Below, piece by piece: positions 61,166-64,000 of a stretch of DNA of 64,000 nt (its first letter is position 1; each line of letters starts with the position of its first letter). The stretch is from Mycolicibacterium sp. P1-18. Its GTDB lineage: Bacteria; Actinomycetota; Actinomycetes; Mycobacteriales; Mycobacteriaceae. The stretch spans positions 124,001 to 188,000 of the forward strand of contig NZ_NPKR01000001.1 in assembly GCF_008329535.1 (NCBI RefSeq), in the 5' to 3' direction. The translations under genes were made by a program, and so were the position numbers. Below the pieces are notes generated by a model. The model was given only the letters and a program-made list of their open reading frames with translations, was not told the origin of the DNA and did no database searches.

Positions 61166-62677
61166 CTACTTGGCCGTGCGCTTGGGGCGGATCAGCGCGA
61201 ACTTGGTCATCATCGTGTTCATCCGCTTCAGCGCCTTTTGCGAGTTGTTGTAGTAGTTGCCACCCGCCCCGGCGCTCATCCGCGGGGTGACGATCGCCTC
61301 CTGGCGACAGAACTTGCGCAGTCCCTCCGCGCCGCCGAACCGCACGCCGATGCCCGAGGACTTCCAGCCGCCCATCGGCGCGGTGGTGCACATCAGGTTG
61401 GAGATCACGTCGTTGATGTTGACGGCACCGCAATCCAGTTCCAGCGCAACGTCGTTGGCGCGCTCGACGTCGCGCGAGAACACCGCCGCGCTGAGTCCGT
61501 ACGGGCTGTCGTTGGCCAGCCGGACCGCCTCGGCGACGGACTTCACCTTCATGATGGGCAGCGTCGGACCGAAGGTCTCCTCGGTCATGCACTGCATCGA
61601 ATGGTCGACGTCGACCAGCACGGTCGGCGGGTAGAAGCTGCCGGGCCCGCTCGGGCGCACCCCACCGGTCAGCGCCGTGGCGCCCCTGGCGACGGCATCG
61701 TCGACGTGGCGGGCGGTGACGGCGACCTGGCTGTCGTCGATCATGGCGCCGAAGTCGAAGCCCTCCCCCGCGCCCATCTTCAGGTTCTTCACGTCACGGA
61801 CGACGGCCTCGACGAACTTGTCGTAGACCTGCTCGAGCACGTACACCCGCTCGACGGACACGCACGTCTGACCGGCGTTGAACATCGAACCCCACACCGC
61901 GGCGTGCGCGGCGAGGTCGACGTCGGCGTCTTCGAGCACGATCATCGGATCCTTGCCGCCGAGTTCCAGGCTGACCGGGGTGAGCCGGCGCGCGGCGCGT
62001 TCCATCACCTTGGCCCCGGTAGCGCTGGAACCGGTGAACTGGATGTAGTCGGAGTTGTCGACGACGGCCTCGACGGCCTCGCGCGCGCCTTGCACGATGG
62101 CCATCACCTCGGGCGCACCGGAGTCGAGCCAGCCGCGCTGAAGCAATTCGGCGGTCAGCGGCGTGCGCTCGGACGGCTTGAGCAGCACGGCGCAACCGGC
62201 CGCGAGGGCGGCGATGCCGTCCATCAGCAGGTTCGCGACCGGGTAGTTCCACGGCGCGATGATCCCGACGATGGGCCGGGGCCGGTAATGCACGGCGATC
62301 TTCTTGATCGACAGGAACGGCAGCGACGCCGGCCTGGTCTCGGGCGCCAGCGCCTTCTCCATCGTCTTGATGTAGTAAGACGCGATCATGAGCAGCAGCG
62401 GCACCTCCTGGGCCGCGTCGGTGGCCGACTTGCCGGTTTCGGCGATCAGCAGCGACTCGATCTCGTCGCGGTGCTCACCGAGCCACACGGCGTAACGGGC
62501 GATCACCTTGGCGCGTCCGGCGGCGCCGCGCGCCTCCCATTCGCGCTGGGCATGGCGCAGGCCGGTGGTGACCCGCGCGACGTCGGCGGGGTCGGACCAA
62601 CGGACGGTTCCGGCGACGGCACCGGTGGCCGGATTGAGGATCTTCGCGACCGCGTCGACTTCAGGCGTTGCTGTCAT
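61166..62677 (-). CDS. Aldehyde dehydrogenase family protein
   Basis: 503 aa from ATG at 62677 (GTG at 62683 also possible). NAD(P) fold with IIAPWNYPVANLLMD, LLKPSERTPL (Lys 167), FTGSSATGAKV, general base Glu 238 in VSLELGGKDPMIV and nucleophile Cys 272 in FNAGQTCVSVERVYV. Also PMGGWKSSGIGVRFGGAEGLRKF. The C-terminus has a basic extension (NSQKALKRMNTMMTKFALIRPKRTAK). Substrate not clear: succinate-semialdehyde or a long-chain aldehyde dehydrogenase are both plausible. Ten nt upstream of the next gene boundary (PAP2), not overlapping. Confidence 0.88.
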   Translation of the reverse strand: MTATPEVDAVAKILNPATGAVAGTVRWSDPADVARVTTGLRHAQREWEARGAAGRAKVIARYAVWLGEHRDEIESLLIAETGKSATDAAQEVPLLLMIASYYIKTMEKALAPETRPASLPFLSIKKIAVHYRPRPIVGIIAPWNYPVANLLMDGIAALAAGCAVLLKPSERTPLTAELLQRGWLDSGAPEVMAIVQGAREAVEAVVDNSDYIQFTGSSATGAKVMERAARRLTPVSLELGGKDPMIVLEDADVDLAAHAAVWGSMFNAGQTCVSVERVYVLEQVYDKFVEAVVRDVKNLKMGAGEGFDFGAMIDDSQVAVTARHVDDAVARGATALTGGVRPSGPGSFYPPTVLVDVDHSMQCMTEETFGPTLPIMKVKSVAEAVRLANDSPYGLSAAVFSRDVERANDVALELDCGAVNINDVISNLMCTTAPMGGWKSSGIGVRFGGAEGLRKFCRQEAIVTPRMSAGAGGNYYNNSQKALKRMNTMMTKFALIRPKRTAK

Positions 62678-62686
62678 TCCCACATG

Positions 62687-63265
62687 TTAACCGTTGCTGT
62701 GATCTAGATCGCAGCGGGGTTGACACCCGTCAAGTTTGGCCGCCACCGCGGCCACCGCCACCAGCGAGCTGCCGAGCAGCACGGCTCCGATCGTGTCCGT
62801 GAAGTAGTGGTAGGTGACCGCCTGTCCGGCCGTGCCCAGCACGGCGAACACCAACGCCCCCGCCAGCAGCCACCGCCGCGCGCCCCACACCAGGACGACC
62901 ACCCCGAGCACCGTCATCAGCACCGTGACGTGCCCACTGGGGTAGGCCAGCGCGCCTTCGCGTTCGCGGCCGAACAGGCGCTTGAGCACGCGCACCGCGA
63001 CGACGCCCGCCAGCGGCGTCAGGGCCGCCACCGCAGCCAACCGCCAGCGGCGCCGGTAGAGCGCGGTGGCGACCGCGCCCACCAGCAGGAGCTGCAACAG
63101 GAGGGGTTCGGTGAAGAACAACAGCTCGCCGAGGACGGGGTGCGCGGTCCACCCGTTGCGGATGAACCAGTCGTCGACGCGCGTCGAGCGGTCGCCAACT
63201 GCCAACCCCAGCAGAACCATCAGCGGCAGGCCCACGGCCGGCCACCACTTCACCGCCGGGGTCAT
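62687..63265 (-). CDS. PAP2-superfamily membrane phosphatase
   Basis: 192 aa from ATG at 63265. Multi-pass: PAVKWWPAVGLPLMVLLGLAVG, LLQLLLVGAVATALY, LAAVAALTPLAGVVAVRVLKRL and later helices. PAP2 motifs: C1-like KRLFGREREG (KX6RP variant, with Glu-Gly instead of Pro), C2 YPSGH, C3-like TYHYFTDTIGAVLLGS (HX3D). Dephosphorylates isoprenyl or lipid phosphates; the usual Arg of C3 is less clear, so activity is unproven. Overlaps the DinB-type gene by 4 nt (ATGA). Confidence 0.82.
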   Translation of the reverse strand: MTPAVKWWPAVGLPLMVLLGLAVGDRSTRVDDWFIRNGWTAHPVLGELLFFTEPLLLQLLLVGAVATALYRRRWRLAAVAALTPLAGVVAVRVLKRLFGREREGALAYPSGHVTVLMTVLGVVVLVWGARRWLLAGALVFAVLGTAGQAVTYHYFTDTIGAVLLGSSLVAVAAVAAKLDGCQPRCDLDHSNG

Positions 63266-63786
63266 TCGTCGCCGACGAGACCCCGGACGTAGGCCGCCTG
63301 ACCGAGGTGCTGCGCGCAGTCGTCGACGATGCTGACGATGCGGGCGCTCGCGGTGACCGGCGGGGTCCACCGCTTGTCGACGATCGCCTCGAGATCCTTC
63401 GCGGTGGCCGCGGCGACGTAGGACAGCGCCATCGAGTGCACGGCCCGGTAATAGCCGCCGAGCAGCTCCGCCGACGCGCGCACCTTGGCGACCTGATCGG
63501 CGTCGTGGCCGTAGCCGCTGGAGTCCTTCGGCAGGTCGAGGTCGAACTTGCCCACCCAGTCGTCGCGGAACCACACCTGGTCGGCGCCGGCGATCTCGCT
63601 GAGCTGGGCGTCGATCACACGGGCGCTGTGCCACAGCAGCCAGGCGACGGTGTTGGCGTTCGGGGTGGCGCGGTAATAGGCGACCTCGTCGGTCAAGCCG
63701 TCGACGAGGTCGTCGACGTGTTCGGCGAGCCGGGTGAACGAATCGCGCAGCAGCTCACGGGCAACGGAGATGTCGGAATCAGACAT
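63262..63786 (-). CDS. DinB-family (mycothiol-dependent-type) protein
   Basis: 174 aa from ATG at 63786. LRDSFTRLAEHVDDLVDGLTDEVAYYRATPNANTVAWLLWHSARVIDAQLSEIAG contains the metal-binding His of a four-helix bundle, and VSIVDDCAQHLGQAAYVRGL the second His pair. This DUF664/DinB group includes mycothiol transferases and maleylpyruvate isomerases. Substrate unknown. Coupled by a 4-nt overlap to the PAP2 gene. Confidence 0.84.
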   Translation of the reverse strand: MSDSDISVARELLRDSFTRLAEHVDDLVDGLTDEVAYYRATPNANTVAWLLWHSARVIDAQLSEIAGADQVWFRDDWVGKFDLDLPKDSSGYGHDADQVAKVRASAELLGGYYRAVHSMALSYVAAATAKDLEAIVDKRWTPPVTASARIVSIVDDCAQHLGQAAYVRGLVGDE

Positions 63787-63815
63787 GGCTGCGACGCTAC
63801 CCGGTGCCGGTGACG

Positions 63816-64000
63816 TCAGCCCTCCCTCGTCGTCGCCCCGTGGAACACGGCCTCGACGTTGTTGCCGTCGGGATCCCGGACGAAGGCGCCGAAGTATCCG
63901 GGGTGGTACTCGGGCCACGGTCGCGGCGCGTGCAGCGACTCCGCACCCAAGGCCGTCGCGGCCTCGTGGAACCGTCGCACCTCGTCGACCCCGGAGGCCT
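63816..64000 (-). CDS. VOC (glyoxalase/dioxygenase) family protein, C-terminal part
   Basis: Partial: the open frame continues past the right edge; 61 codons are present. The C-terminus reads FHEAATALGAESLHAPRPWPEY, then HPGYFGAFVRDPDGNNVEAVFHG. YFGAFVRDPDGNNVE is the typical last beta-alpha-beta unit of vicinal-oxygen-chelate proteins, with the Glu metal ligand (VEAV). The function cannot be named without the N-terminal half. Confidence 0.75.
   Translation of the reverse strand, partial: ASGVDEVRRFHEAATALGAESLHAPRPWPEYHPGYFGAFVRDPDGNNVEAVFHGATTREG

Overview
The window is high-GC actinobacterial chromosome and almost certainly comes from a Mycobacterium, most likely a fast-growing Mycolicibacterium-type species. 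From memory, most of the genes run in the same order as M. tuberculosis Rv0457c to Rv0511. Lineage markers include mshA (mycothiol), hbhA with its lysine-rich tail, senX3-regX3, ramB-aceA, hadD and the 33-residue basic peptide next to an excisionase-like regulator. No rRNA, tRNA, CRISPR array, insertion sequence or prophage was seen.

Layout. (1) 1-3543: tetrapyrrole block hemA-hemC-hemD (minus strand, hemD cut by the window edge) with a small glutaredoxin. (2) 3577-12737: envelope and housekeeping genes, namely a SerB1-like phosphatase, hadD, an acyltransferase, a GalE2-like protein, the small basic peptide, an excisionase-like regulator, proC, a thioesterase, a sugar isomerase, an acidic-repeat membrane protein and ppx1. 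(3) 13522-28816: about 15 kb of accessory DNA replacing the few genes expected between the Rv0495c homologue and regX3. It encodes a complete-looking Wzx/Wzy-type polysaccharide system: ligase/polymerase, flippase, chain-length protein with a decayed kinase domain, a WecG/TagA/CpsF transferase, two GT2 transferases, an exported beta-helix protein, and a nucleotide-sugar branch (RfbF, SDR, RmlC-like epimerase, PIG-L deacetylase, two C-methyltransferase-like proteins). It contains the only long non-coding gap, 17747-18183, which is AT-rich and holds inverted repeats. (4) 28928-34885: regX3-senX3 with a four-unit PHO-box-like array, phosphoglycerate mutase, a YbjN protein, mshA and a ROK regulator. 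(5) 35078-45214: cell-wall and metabolic genes (L,D-transpeptidase, murB, nitrilase, deoC, hbhA and others). (6) 45292-48730: a second small variable patch with a TetR regulator, a PPK2 kinase and a DUF559-type endonuclease gene flanked by near-identical palindromic repeats, then fadB2. (7) 48827-54956: the glyoxylate-shunt block aceA / thioesterase / ramB, with clear operator-like palindromes, then lpd. (8) 55002-64000: peptidase, an RclC-like membrane protein with an ECF sigma factor and zinc anti-sigma, a second PPK2, aldehyde dehydrogenase, PAP2 phosphatase, a DinB protein and a truncated VOC protein.

The genes form several linked themes. Haem synthesis occupies the left end. The accessory locus could make, polymerise and export a surface polysaccharide carrying an unusual, possibly C-methyl-branched deoxysugar. 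Phosphate control (SenX3-RegX3) lies beside it, and three polyphosphate enzymes (ppx1 and two PPK2s) are in the window. Carbon control of the glyoxylate shunt by RamB can be read directly from repeated half-sites. Mycolic-acid methyltransferase genes that sit at two points of this order in M. tuberculosis are missing here.
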